In this document: piece after piece, positions 37,401 to 49,740 of the stretch
How the letters are laid out: every line of letters starts with the position of its first letter
Numbering within the stretch: the stretch's first letter is position 1
Source: Cardinalis cardinalis
Lineage: Eukaryota > Chordata > Aves > Passeriformes > Cardinalidae
Direction: 5' to 3'
Assembly (NCBI GenBank): GCA_014549065.1
Contig: JACDOX010000052.1
Coordinates: 1,255,603 to 1,319,602, forward strand
DNA: 64,000 nucleotides
Program-made: the position numbers and the translations under genes
Notes under the pieces: generated by a model
Told to the model about the DNA's origin: nothing
Database searches by the model: none
The model's input: only the letters and a program-made list of their open reading frames with translations

Positions 37401-38851
37401 AGTAGATATGAAGGGCAGGAGTAATTTGGAAAGTTTCATTGTCCAGCTCTCCACATTCCTTCACAGTTCTGGTGGAAATTTCCTATTATTGTGTATGACA
37501 CAGCTTAAAGAAAGCAAGCTCACCCTGCACAAATATACATGGTGATTGTCTTCCCTTTCTTTCCTGTGATGAGGTCATACANTTAAGAGCAAGTTATATC
37601 CAAATTAGAATTGAGTTTAATCAAGCGTATAAAAAGGTCTCATTTGATCTTGGGATCCATATAACACAGAATCATTTGACAGGATCCATTTGACTTCTGT
37701 CTTCATATCTGAGGCCCACTTTGTGCAACCCAGTGGGGGAAATATTTTGTATTTCTCATCTCAGTGATCAACCCTAGCTCCTGCTCACTGAATTTTTCAG
37801 TTTCACTGAACATTATAGAATTTGTGAACATGGTAAAAAGCAAGAACAGAAATATTTGCCATTGTCTTCAGTAAATTTCATCAGGGATTCTACCTGTGCA
37901 AAGCATGCTGGATTTATTTTATGACTGTGATAACCAATGATTGATCAAATTTCCATTAGCTTATTCTGGCAAATTTTCATTCACAAATACTATCATATTA
38001 TCAGTTAGATTTCTGTAAAAGTTCATCAAAAGAGCTGTGATCATAACCCTCAAGAACTATCTTGAATACTTTTGAAATTATTTCATTATCCTCCATTAAA
38101 AGGAGGATATACTTCCAGAAGTAATTTCTAAATTGTTGAATTTAATTATGTTTGCAAATCTTAAACAATGCTAACACAATCACTTCCACACTTCATAAGG
38201 TGGAAGATTTTCTACCTACAGGTAACTCAACCTGCAAAGGAAACTCTAGCAGAATACACTTCGTGATATTAGTTTTACCATCTTAGTTCTACAACTCTTT
38301 TCATACCTTCATTATTATCAGGGACACAAAACTCAGAGTCCAATGCAGAGCAAAAGATTGCAAAATAATTGTTATAGAAAATCCTTTCTAGTTTGTTAGC
38401 AAATAAAACTATGAGAAGCGGTAAAATGAAAAAAAAAATAGATGTGCATTCAGAAAAAAATCAAGGTGGTTCTTTGCTTGTGCACTGGCAGTCTTGACAT
38501 TTCATTATATATGATTCTTGGCATTCACTTTATGTTAACANATAATTTCTGAAATATCTGAGAAATAAGTTTAAGTAATTTAAATGGAGAAACACTATTT
38601 TATAAACTAATATTATTGACAATTGTTTAAGAAAATTAAAATCTGTATTTTACACCTCAGATCTCAGCAGTAGCAAAATAATAATAAGAAAGCAAAGCAA
38701 CTGTCAAAGGGGAAAAATGTTAATTAAGTAATGGGAAAAATATAAGATTAATGAAGAAAACAAAGGGGGTTGATGCAACTTCTTACATGAAGGTAAAAGT
38801 CAAAAAGAAAAAAAACATGTTTATGTGTCAATTTTGTNCATACAGGTATTC
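34444..38851. other. AT-rich DNA without recognised gene
   Basis: No interspersed repeat or exon recognised. A run of about 13 T followed by about 9 G lies at 36464-36486. A few CpG sites cluster at about 36186-36245. A small inverted repeat (CCCCAGT / ACTGGGG) lies at about 35987-36005. Confidence 0.5.
35401..35439. repeat. (TG)n/(TA)n microsatellite
   Basis: Alternating TG then TA, about 35 bases, with one GATATA interruption. Confidence 0.8.
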
Positions 38852-39604
38852 AGGCTGGACTGATGGGCTGAGGCCAACTGTTCAAGGCTCACCAAGGCCC
38901 AGTGGTTCAGTCACAGCAGCCCCCTGCAGTGCTGCAGGCTGGGGGAGCAGTGCTTGGAAAGCTGCCCAGCAGCAAAGGGGGTGCTGGTCAACAGCTGCTG
39001 AACATGAGCCAGCTGNGCCCAGGTGGCCAAGGAGGCCAATGGCATCCTGGCCCGTGTCAGAAACAGGGCAGGGCAGAGATTGTCCCCTGTACCCGGCACG
39101 GGTGAGGCCACAACTCAAATCCTGTGTCCAGTTCTGGGCTCCTCACTGCAAGAAAGACATTGAGGGGCTGGGGTGAGTCCAGACAAGGGCAAAGGAGCTG
39201 GGGAAGGATCTAGAGAGTAAGTCATGAGGAACAGCTGGGGGAGCTGGGGTTGCTTAGTCTGAGGATGCTCAAGGAAACATTATCACTCTAAAACTGCCTG
39301 AAAAGAAGTTGTAGACGGGTGGGTGTCAGCCTTTTCTCCCAGGTAACTAGTGACAGGACAAGAGAGCCTTAAGCAGAGCTAGGGAAGGTTCAGGTTGGAC
39401 AACAGGAAGAACTTCTTTATGTAGAGTTGTTAGGCATTGGAATGGGCTGCCTAGGGAGGTGGTGGAGTCACCATCCTTGGAGTCATTCAAGAAACAAGTG
39501 GACATGGCATTTAGTGCCATGGTCTAGTTGACAAGTTATTTATTGATAAAATATTGGACTCAATTGCAGATGTCTTTTCCAACTTAAATGATTCTGTGAT
39601 TATG
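38852..39604 (+). mobile_element. CR1 LINE, 3' 750 bases, best-preserved copy
   Basis: This is the longest continuous CR1 match in the window, running from the thumb/C-terminal part of ORF2 to the 3' end. In one frame about 39085-39172 reads LYPARVRPQLKSCVQFWAP followed by HCKKDIEGL, the conserved CR1 'LYSALVRPHLEYCVQFWAP' block. The 3' untranslated part follows ('CAGCCTTTTCTCCCAGGTAA', 'ATTGGAATGGGCTGCCTAGG', 'GGAGTCACCATCCTTGGAGT'). It ends with CR1 terminal repeats (GATTCTGTGATTATG). It is 5' truncated, and stops and frameshifts show that it is inactive. GC content is far above the flanks. Confidence 0.96.
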
Positions 39605-40642
39605 TGGAATAAAAAGAACCATGGATCTTAGATATGTATTACAGTACTACTTAATGGAGAATACTCTTATTGTTAAAAAAAACCAAAACCATTTGATATA
39701 AACAGGTGGTTCACTTTCCAAGTGCCTCAAATATTATTGGGTCAGTGAGGTCAATGTAGAAACAAGTTTTAGTCCAAAGCATTGCAATGCATAAATTCTA
39801 AAATGTTGATTCTAGGGAAAAAAAAGATTATTTTGATTTGCACNGTAACATAAAATCTACAGTTATGAAGAACTTATTGTTGTCATCATTTCAGATGTTT
39901 AAACAGAATAAAAACTTTTTCAACAGTTTGATTCTGTTATCTAATTTTTGTGACTATATAATTTCTGAACTGCTAATTCTTCCAGAAAAACAAAATGCCT
40001 AACTTAAAATTACAGCACTGTATGTGGTTGTAAAATACCCCATGTAGCGCTGTGTTGAATGATATCACACCACAAAATTATTATTCAGTATAATGCATTA
40101 TTTATAGTTTGGGATTGCAGATGTTGAAGTGTATCATACATCAATAACTACTTTGTTGGCTATCAGTAAAGGTTGTTTGAAGGGGAACTTTTTACTTTAC
40201 TCAAGCAAATTCAGAAGAAACAGAAAAAGAAACATTTTTCTTACAATCAAATCAACAAACTATTCCAAAGAAGTATCTTAAAGCNAGATAAAATAAACCA
40301 GATAAATAGAAATACAAATATATGTCAGAAATACTATATTTTAGAAAGTCCTCTTATGACCTTATTTTGAGTTTGATTGCTTCATCTCAGTAAAGATGTA
40401 CCAGAGATTAATGAGATTCATGCAAAGGCGACAAAAACGATTAATGATAAGGTAAGATTTACATAATATGAGAGGTTACAGTGACAAAGTAATAGGAAAG
40501 AAGAATACTGTGGGAAGNTGAGTAACTTATGAAGGACAAATGGAAATGGATTACTTTCACTTTTTAATTTAGTTTTTGTCCTGAGTTTAAAAACTCAANG
40601 AGGAAACTAAGGCCATCCCCTTTTCTATCAAGGAGAAATAAA
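39605..40642. other. AT-rich DNA without recognised gene
   Basis: Nothing recognised. Includes a small palindrome (GAGTTTAAAAACTC) at about 40584-40597. Confidence 0.5.
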
Positions 40643-41404
40643 TGTTAAGGGAGACAGAAGTCGGAGTCACAATTTTCTAAAGAGGTTTGTAATAAACACA
40701 ACAATAATAATTAATAAGTTCACAAAAAGAGAATGTCGTAACCAACAAAGGCAAGGTATCAAGGGCCCCCTCCTCATCCAGGGCAATACTAAAATTGTGG
40801 CTGCCCCCATGCCATCTGCCACCTGCCACGTGGTGTTCATGAGAGCAAAGGATAGCGCACCAAAGAGGTTCTTTTTGCGGCTCAACCTCCTCCTCTCAGC
40901 CCAGAAAGAGTGCAAAACCGGGGGCAGAACAACACCTGGAGAGCTGGTTTGGACCAGGAGCTATTCTGCCGGGCAATGTGTGCTGGGCAAGCTCCGTGCC
41001 CGCGGCAGAGGCCGGGGCGGGCGGCGCTGTCCGGAGCAGCCCCGGCCTCTGCGGGCCTGGCTGCCTCTGCGCGGCTGCTGGGTCTCTGTCCCAGGGGAAG
41101 AAGATGCGAGCCATCAGGAACGTGTGGCCGGGTCGGGAGCAGGCTTGGGCACCACGTGGCTCGGCTGCTCCAGGGGTTACCCTCGCCCTCCACTTCCAGC
41201 AGCAACTGCCTAGCTCCTGCATAGGAGCTTTTCAAAGTNTAGANNCCATGGGCACAGAAAAATGATGCANTGATGGCGATCNGTCCAGGCAGCCCCTTCC
41301 CCTCCCCAGCCCCAGGCCTGAGAAGAATNACCACCTTTCTGCTTCTCCTGCTGCCTTGAAAATGTTCTCCAGAAACCATGACCTGGAGAAGTGTAAAATA
41401 CACA
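40643..41404. other. CpG-rich islet within a possible LTR-like block
   Basis: About 40845-41190 is strikingly GC-rich and dense in CpG ('GCCGGGGCGGGCGGCGCTGT' is typical), while all sequence within several kilobases is AT-rich and CpG-poor. Two readings are possible: a small CpG island with promoter or enhancer function, or the U3/R part of a recent LTR. The block 40643-41404 starts TG and ends CA, but no target-site duplication flanks it (ATAAA against ATTGT) and no family was recognised. Open frames on both strands here (the longest 40882-41421, minus) are expected from GC richness alone and resemble no known protein. Several N bases lie at 41239-41329. Confidence 0.5.
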
Positions 41405-43288
41405 ATTGTGGTCACCTCCACATAATGCTAAACTCTGCCTCCTATCCCTGTAACTAGGACAGTTTTACAACCAAAAACCAACAGAAAATCTAAAGCAATA
41501 CTGAGGCCTTTCTTTCAGGCTTTCCACACAGAGACCTTCTTGTTTATGGATATGTATTTACATTATGTTCATATTTAGAGGTTCTGAAAGACCCCTCTTA
41601 CCAAGTTTCCCGATACTTTTCTGCTTATATTCTTTACTTGAGTGGCTGTGTAAGAAAATAGTCTTCAAACTATTATTCCCTCAGTTTATTCAGTCTAAAA
41701 AAGTCTAAAGGAGACTGTGAGATTATCCTTTATTCTTTTGAAAGACGTTTTCTCTCTTTTTTTTTTAACTTCCGCAAGAGTTTTTATTTTTGACTCTTTT
41801 AAACACTGATTGAAAGCCTGAACTGTATTATGAGATAAATGGCTATGAATGCTTAAAATTCAGACAGTGGCCTATGAGTGACACTGCATATAGATTTTGT
41901 ATTCTAATAAGAGGTTAACAGCTCAGATTACCTCTTGTAATTCACATAAGTATTCCTGACACTGAAATTCATGATCCAAAAAGGTGATAAAAACATACCC
42001 AAAAGAGAGAAAAGAGAATACTGAGGAAAAAATATACTGTCACTCGAAGTAATTGATTTGGACAGTACATTTTGCATTAAAAAAAGTTGGGGTTTTTTTG
42101 GTATAAACTGAAGGTGAGCTGAGAAAGGATTCAGTCATCAGAACTACAAAAATGCATGTTAATTGTGAATAACATAAGGGGTTTGTAAGTTTTTATGTTC
42201 TCCCATTTTATGATTTAATTGTGATTCTATAAAACTTTTCCTGATCTGCTTCTAGCAGTGGCTAGCCTGCTACAAGGCTATTCATTGCTTCTCCATAGCA
42301 GGAGAGATGAGCCTAAATCAATCTCTACATTTCCTTNCTATAAGAGTAAAGATGTTTTTTTCAAATAGCAAGAACTTTTTGCTAAGAAACACTGACTACT
42401 AGCCAGATCTAGAAACAAGAGTTTGGAGCAAATTATGCAATTCACTAACTCACTAAGGCAGCTCCTCTGTTGCAAGANACTAACTAACCTGGATATTTAA
42501 TGATGTGTTCCAGTTTGTTTCCAGATGTTTGCAGATTAAGCTGTAATTTAGNGCATTAAAGTTCATTGATTTATTCAAAGCCAGGCATAATAGTATAGAA
42601 AATTAAAATAGTAGGATTTTTTCATTATAGTAAATAAAAAGGTTTCTTTTTTCCCCTCTGGTTTTAATGCAATCAAATACCAATGATTTTTATAGGATTT
42701 TAATGGGTGCAATAATACATAAATATCCAATTCTATTATTAGAATACATCAATTTTAAATATTGAAATGCAGAAGGATCATCAACAAGGTTGTTTGCTGA
42801 GATGCTAAGCTTTAAATTCAATTGCACATAGAAATGGGGTTCATCTGTAAATTTTGAAAAAAAATTAATAGACCTCTGGTTTATTTGGTTTAATTTTCTG
42901 TTTATTTTGGTTTAGTTATTAACCATTTCACATAACTCTAGCTAAGTGCCTCAAATTAATTGTTTAATTATGTCTGTTGGCAACAAGAAACGGATTAAAG
43001 ATAACAAATCCAAGCTCCAAAGCGCTACCTGTGAAGGACCAGATGATGTTAACTAGTTTTGCCTGTTAGCTATGGAGAAAATATAGACAACTAGATTACA
43101 CCAGACACAGAACATTGGATGTCAGATGACATGTATCTTATTTGATNTGCTTTACTTCAGTTTCTAATACTTTTTTCTCTAGATGCCTGCACAGAACTGC
43201 TTAATAAAAATAGACAATCATGTCTACTCAGGAGTGTATCTAAAACAGGTGACATGAATAATCTCAACAGAGACAGAAGAAAACCAGC
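41405..43288. other. AT-rich DNA, possibly conserved noncoding
   Basis: No repeat or exon recognised. Around 42940-43060 a low-repeat stretch with several TAATTA/TTAATTG words and a balanced composition has the look of a conserved noncoding element. This is only an impression. Confidence 0.45.
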
Positions 43289-43879
43289 TGCTGTGGTTTA
43301 ACACCAGCTGGCAACTAAGGCCCAGAGCTGCTTGCTCACTCCCTCTCAGCGGGATGGGGGGAGAAAATCCGAAGGGTAAAAGTGAGAACAGGTGGATTGA
43401 GACAATGAAAGTTTATTAGGTAAAGCTGTGCACACAAGCAAAGAAAAACAAGGAATTCATTCAGCACTTCCCAAGGGCAGTAGACTGTTCAGCCATTCCC
43501 AGGAAGGCAGGGCTCCATCACATGTAATGGTGACTTAAGCAGACAAGCACCAGCACAACAAATGACTCTTGTCCTTCCACCTTCTTCTTTCTCCAGCTCT
43601 GTATGCTGAGCATGATGCCAAATGATAGGGAATATTCCTTGGGTTGGTTGNGATCAGCTGTCCCAGCTGTGTTCCTTCTCGGCTTCTTGTTCACCCCCAG
43701 CCAACTTGCTGGTGAGGTGGGGTGAGGAGCAGAAAAGCCATTGACATTTTATAAGAGCTGATCAGCAGTAGTGAAAACATCCCTGTATTATCAACCCTGT
43801 TTTCAGAACAAACCCAACACACAGCCCCATACTGGCTACTGTGAAGAAAATCGGCTCTGCTGCAGCCAAAACCAGCACA
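43289..43879 (-). mobile_element. Avian ERV solo LTR, minus strand, complete
   Basis: On the minus strand it begins TGTGCTGGTTTTGGCTGC (from 43879) and ends TTAAACCACAGCA (to 43289), the characteristic termini of a common avian ERV LTR family. Landmarks in order are the U3 start ('TCTTCACAGTAGCCAGTATG'), the 'ACAGCTGA' block, a degraded TATA region (CATACAGAG in place of CATATAAAG), 'GTGATGGAGCCCTGCC' and an AATAAA signal (43412-43417, minus strand). Flanking bases CCAGC and TCAGC could be a target-site duplication with one mismatch. Length is about 591 bases. No internal ERV sequence is attached. Confidence 0.88.
43412..43417 (-). promoter_or_regulatory. Polyadenylation signal in LTR
   Basis: AATAAA on the minus strand, in the R-region position of the LTR, followed downstream by the U5-like end. 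Confidence 0.6.
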
Positions 43880-43900
43880 TCAGCATAAATATATTTCATT

Positions 43901-43967
43901 CTCTTCCTAATTTTTAAGCAAAGAAAACTATTTGTTTTCTTTGCTCTTCCTAATTTTTAAGCAAAGA
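43901..43967 (+). repeat. Direct repeat enclosing a perfect hairpin
   Basis: A 24-base word beginning CTCTTCCTAATTTTTAAGC occurs at 43901-43924 and again, identically, at 43944-43967. The interval between them holds a perfect 12-base inverted repeat (AGCAAAGAAAAC at 43917-43928, GTTTTCTTTGCT at 43934-43945) around a 5-base loop. This combination is what a replication template switch would leave. It lies 22 bases outside the LTR end. Confidence 0.95.
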
Positions 43968-46900
43968 GATGGATGCCTTTTGGAGATGCTTCATGCTGAT
44001 CAAGTGCAACCATGTGCATATGTGATGGAAAAACATTTTTGTATCATATGGCTTTATTGACATCACAAGTAGAGAACCAGGTTTTTTTCTCTATATTCTT
44101 TATGCTTGAAGAATTCTTACTGGAAGAGGAATTCAGAGATAGAAGACAATATTTTTTTTCAGGCTTCTGAAACATTGCGCACAGTTTTCCAAACCATATT
44201 AAAAGACTACANTTTAATATGGAAAATGTAAAACCTTTGTAAGATTTTATGATTATACAAATAAGGTAGTTAGATATTGCCTTTGCTTCATACAGATAAT
44301 TGTCACAAAAATCTTGTTATAGTTGAAAGTTAAGGTAGGAAATAGCTCTAGAAATCAGATGTGCTTAATTTTTTTTACGTATTTCTTCTTTGTTCTTTTT
44401 CACTCATTCACAATAAAATGTCCTTTAGGACAGTATAGCATCTTAATACATATGCAATACTGTGAATTTGAGCAGCAAGTAAATACTATCTTTTCATATG
44501 CATGAATGTTAAAAAAGTATCAACCCCAGTGTCTTTTCAGAAGTGAATACTTATTGGCAATACACATTTCAATAATCTTAATGCATTCCAAGAAAAANAT
44601 TAAGAGAAAAGACAAGCACAGAAAATTTTATTTTAGAAAGATATGATTGATTCAATTTTTCTTATTAGGAATTTTTATATGAACAACAATTTTAACTGCA
44701 GTGTTCACATTTACATCCAAGACTATANGCAGGAAAAAGGGTGATTGAAAACAATGAACTATGAAGTTGTGCGTGTCTTTAGGCAAGTGAAGAGGTTCAG
44801 CCACTATGTTCCTTATTGTAGTTTCAAAAGGGAAGATCACAAGATAAATATCTTTTTCTTATGACTGTCCCTTAATGGATTGAGTTTCCTTGAGAATGAT
44901 CGGCCAGTTTGTAGCAATCACAAAAAGCATACTACTGCTTCAAAACATAAAGCATTCAGGTTTGTTTGTAAAACCTATGCCTTTTCTGAGATTTGTTTTC
45001 TTAGGTCTGTTTGTTACAAACTTCAATTTTTTTTTTTACCAATTGCTAACATGACATGTATTATCTCTGAAAACCAAATTAAACTATACTGCAGAGCTTC
45101 AAAAATCATGCTCACAAGTAATGGATATTCATTTCAAAATAAGGTTTCCTAAAATTGTTTCAGAAGTCAGAATTTTTTTTCTTCTTAGAGTTTTATTTTA
45201 TAGTTAAACTCAAATTTTTTGGTATTTTTTTTCTTTCACTATCATTTCTTAACAGGATCAAAGACAGTTGTCATTACATACAGAGTTCTAACAGCACTGC
45301 CAGCCATGAAATGAACAAAATACAGATATTAATAAAATCAACCCTTTTGTAAAGTATTTTATGTATTGAAAGTTGTACTCATTAAATTTCTTTTATTGCT
45401 TTAAAGCACTGTATTTTATGCAGCCTTGTCTATGAAATATAAAGCAGAGGTTTACAATACTTGGAGTTAAAATTGTATCCATAATTCAAATAAATGTTGC
45501 TGGGTGAAGATATAATATCAAGCATCTCTTCCAATAATCATGGTACCTTATGGAATAACTCTGATGTAGTTTACATTATTTTAGATCTCAGAAAAATTCA
45601 CCAGTGTTGCATGAGTGAAGTTCAATTTACTTCACCTGAGAATGTTTGATTAAAAGACAAAAGATGTGAAAAGCAAAAAGAATATTGAGAAAAATACAAA
45701 TANGAAATAAGAGGTCTAATCTAAAACATTTTTTCTAACATATATTGCCATCTAAAAAAAAAGCCAAAATTATTTTAGTGTTATTTTTATAGTGTGTTAC
45801 TGGCTTATGTTGCTCTGTTTACTTCTGCACTGGCTGCCTTTAGGCTTAAATTTACTGTAAATCCAAGTTGCTGAAGTAGGCATTGACTGTATCTCTGAAA
45901 AGCTACCTTCAGGGATCTGTGCACACCCTCAGTGCTTACAAGATTGATTTGTAGCTTCAAGCATAAGACACTTAAGGGAATCTGAAACCAGGATGGCCTC
46001 ACAGGTGACGTTATATCCTGTGCAGGGTGAGATAAGAAGCTGGATGCTCTGTTAGTGCCCTCTGATGGGCAGCTCATGCAACCCTTTCAGATAATATGAA
46101 TCAATAAAATATATACTTAAGATGACAATAATATATATATTTTAAAAAATAATAAAGTAAAAAAAAGGAAATGTGACATGCTAAGTGGAAAAAGTAGACC
46201 ATGTTAAAAACTTGGAAAAATAAAGATATAAGAAATTCTTAGTTTTTACATCTGACAGAGGTGTAAATCTATTTATCAGAGGCAAAAAAACCCTAATAAT
46301 AATATTTTGGATAAATCTTTTTATTAAATGTAATTTTTTAAAAGAACATTGTTCCAGTACCAATATGAAAACTTGTTATAACAGCAAAAAAACAAAGGGC
46401 CAATTAATGACAGAGGGAGGAACAGNAAGGATATTTCATCTTTCCTTAAACTGAGAGGTGTTTAATCTAAAGCAGGAGGTGTTTACTCAAGCTGTGGAAA
46501 AATCTAAATAGATTTTTCTACATTTACAAAATGAGTTACATTTCTNATTGTCTAGCTATCTTCTATCCGTCCAGGTGTTGTGTTAGAAGTAGGCAAGTTG
46601 TCAATAATGTTTGAAATATCACCACTTCATGCATACAATTGAATAACCCTGGGAGAAGACAGGACTGCTGCATGTTGATAATTTGAATATTCTGTGCAAA
46701 GAGGACAGATTTTCAAGAAATGCACTTCACCTCAGAGTATCCTCTAGATTGAGAGAACTCGTGTTTACATTTTCTCAATATATATCACATGAAGAAATAC
46801 TATTATTTACAATATTGTCTCTTTAGTGTTTTATACATTTCTAGCCTGAATANCATGTTCTCTAAGGGCTCAGTTCAGCAAATATTACTGCAGTTGATTA

Positions 46901-48585
46901 ATTTTACTTTCATGTTTCATCCCTTTGAAGTCAAATTCATCAGGAAGATGAATGCAAGTAATAGTTATATAGGCATTTGGAGAATCAGGTCTGGGATTTA
47001 AATATAGTAGATTTTGTTGGTCTGATCAATCTAGGAAACATTTATTTCCACTAGAAAACACTAATTTAAAGCATCTAAATTGTTTAGGACTGGGGGAAAT
47101 TAATTAAATGACAAAATGGTGGGAAAAATCTTTTTGAACTGTAGGAAAAATTTCTGTGTGTTTAATACTCTAGTGTATGANGAACAAGTCCTTAAGCTTT
47201 CTTTGACATAAAATAGAGTAAACCACATCATCTGGGAAAACAAAACCAAAGCAATTATCCAGAGGCTGATGTTCCTTTCAAATTGATAGATGAGGAAAGA
47301 AACTTGACTTTTTCACTTCTTGATAGCATTTGATAATTTCTGATTTAAGACATAAATGAAATTTTTAGGATATAATGAAATTCTGTGGTATGGTACATTG
47401 TCTTCTTTTCACACTACGTAAGTTGTTTAGAACATTCAGAAGCTTATTCTTCTATAATATATCTTCTTTGAGGTAACATAGACATGGATTTTTCCTTAGT
47501 ATTTTGCTCATGGCACTTATATAATATCTTTTATTGAAAGTTCCTACTTCCAGTATTAANTCCCATTTTCAGTATTAATAGAATTTTGCATTAATGGGGG
47601 CTAATCTTTTCTTTAAAGACAATAAATAAATTGCATATGTTAAGTGGTTGATTTAAAATAATACTTATGTAGAAAAAATTTTCCCTCGAATAGCATTATA
47701 TATATACACACACCCCACTATATATAGAGATATATGTATATATACACCTACACACTCCTAATAAGGACCGCTTGTAGAACAACATGACTGCTACTTAAAT
47801 GTAAACCTCTTGCTTATTTAATTCACACATTGTATTTTATTTCNTCTAATAAAATAAAATTACTACATTCTGAACTATTCTACTTCCATCATGTTGTCTT
47901 GCCCAATAATTACTTTTTAGGAAGTGCATATCTCACAGTTTATAGTAAATGTAACTTATTTCCAAAAACTGTCTGTGGGAGGCCCTTTTCAGTACTATTA
48001 CAAGCAATCAGGTAGTGAAAGACCTTTAAAGTAAACTCTGAATGANCTGATAAATACAGTTGGTAAAATGACCTTAGAGTTGGAAAGACTGCGTGTTTGA
48101 ACNCTCTGCAGAACTTGGCATCATTTGATGGAATAGCACATCAAGCTTGGAGCTTGCTTGGTCACAGTCTCTTCAGTATCTTTGCACTAATCACCAATAC
48201 ATCAGATTTTTGTATGTTTGTCGCCAAANTCTGATCACCTTTGATCTTCTTTAGTTAAATATAAAGTTAGGGTTCTGAATGTACTGTGTCATGCTAAAGA
48301 ACTGTATTTTTGTTAACATCATCTCTTACTGACATCTTTGTTTTAAGACTCAGCACATCATCAGACAGGATCTTGTGCTCACTTTACATATCCCTTAAGG
48401 AAGGTCTCATCAAACAGCTGCTCCTTATCTGGAGGCCTAAGCAGGTGTTTCTAATGACACCATCATTAGGAAGCTCAAAAGAAGAGCTAAACATACATTT
48501 ATTGCTGCCAAGCTTTAATGTTTATTGTCTGTTGGCTTGTTTATCTTGGCATCAGAATTTAAATGTGGACTTCTTATTGCTAGGG
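43968..48585. other. AT-rich DNA without recognised gene
   Basis: No interspersed repeat recognised. The minus-strand open frame at 45805-46077 lies in a slightly more GC-rich section but resembles no known protein. The rest is unique-looking AT-rich DNA. Confidence 0.5.
47696..47756. repeat. (TA)n/(CA)n microsatellite
   Basis: Alternating TA and CA runs with GAGATATATG and CCCC interruptions. Confidence 0.8.
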
Positions 48586-48765
48586 GTACTTGAGTTTAGA
48601 TTAAATGTGAGGAAAAATTTCTTCACATAAATTGTTGTCAAGAATTGGAATTGGCTTTCTGCAGAAGTGGTATTGTTTTCATATCTGGAAGTGTCCAAAA
48701 AACTTTTGGGTGTGGCACTTAAGGACATGGTGGTGNTGCAAGGTTGACATTTGGAATTGGTGGTT
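48586..48765 (+). mobile_element. CR1 LINE, 3' fragment, degraded
   Basis: The order of phrases follows a CR1 3' untranslated region: 'AATGTGAGGAAAAATTTCTT', 'TTGGAATTGGCTTTCTGCAG', 'CTGGAAGTGTCC', 'GGTGTGGCACTTAAGGACAT' and then GGTTGACATTTGGA. Many substitutions and the loss of the terminal repeats suggest an old copy. Confidence 0.78.
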
Positions 48766-49740
48766 TGTTTTTTCTCCCACAAATCTTTCTATGTAAGAAA
48801 GNTCTGTCAAAAATGTGTCTAAGTAAGGACAATTAATATATATGTATTTCACAAATACAAATTAGTGAATTTGATAAATACTTGTAGGTACAATCATACA
48901 GTTTCATCTTCTTCCTTCAAGTGTTCTGTCTCAGTGTGGGTTATACAACTATATATATAAAATTTTCAATTTTAAATTATACAAGCTTGTACTTAATTGT
49001 GCACAACTTCAACAGAATTTTCGTTATCATATATTGTGTCTTTTAAAGTGAGATACAAAACCTTCTCAGGGAAAGAAAGAGCTAACAAAGTAATATAAAG
49101 GAAACTGGAAAAATAAAGCCTAAGGGATAGAATTTCTTCTTTAGATACAATCTTTACAAGGAACAAGAGATTAATTNTTTGAATATTTTTTTCTTTGAAA
49201 CAGTTGAAATACATTTCCTTTACTGATCTGCCTGTTTCATGTCTCCTACAGAAAACATCTTTTATAATTTATGTCCAAATATCACTGTTTTTTTCTCCTG
49301 AATAATTTAAAGCAGGATCATTCCTGCTTGCTGCTGAACAGTTTGACCCAAGTCCAAAGAAGCACTAAGGCTTAAATTCAAGCCTCCAAAACATAAGACT
49401 AAAATGAATAGGAAATTATATGATTAAGTGGTTTGTTGGATGAAGGCCAGAGTGTTCAGTATCTTGAAGACTCTTGGGGAAATGAATAATCCAATGTAAG
49501 AAATAGCCCTATTTTAAGAGTATGCATAAAGATCAATTGTACCAAAACCAGAATTTTGGATTTATAAATTCACCTGAACTTTAATGTTGTGGAAGTCCAT
49601 GTAACAGTGTTAAGGAGACTGTGATTTTAGTGCAGTATTAACTGTACAGACTTTGTAATTGGATTACATCAATTTGCCAGTTTCATAGTCTTCCTTCTTC
49701 TCTAACCATACAAAAAATTTGAGAGAGCCTCATTTGGAGT
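48766..49740. other. AT-rich DNA without recognised gene
   Basis: Nothing recognised. Confidence 0.5.

Noticed and set aside
38751..39176. 141-codon plus-strand open frame as a possible gene
   Set aside because: Its C-terminal part is the CR1 ORF2 tail (VRPQLKSCVQFWAP), and the N-terminal part is unrelated AT-rich sequence joined by chance.
40882..41421. 179-codon open frame on the minus strand and several overlapping frames in the GC-rich islet
   Set aside because: Stop codons are rare in GC-rich DNA, frames are open on both strands at once, several codons contain N, and nothing resembles a known protein.
45805..46077. 90-codon minus-strand open frame in a slightly GC-richer section
   Set aside because: No recognised domain, no splice-site pattern I could trust and no codon bias. 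Length is within chance for the window.
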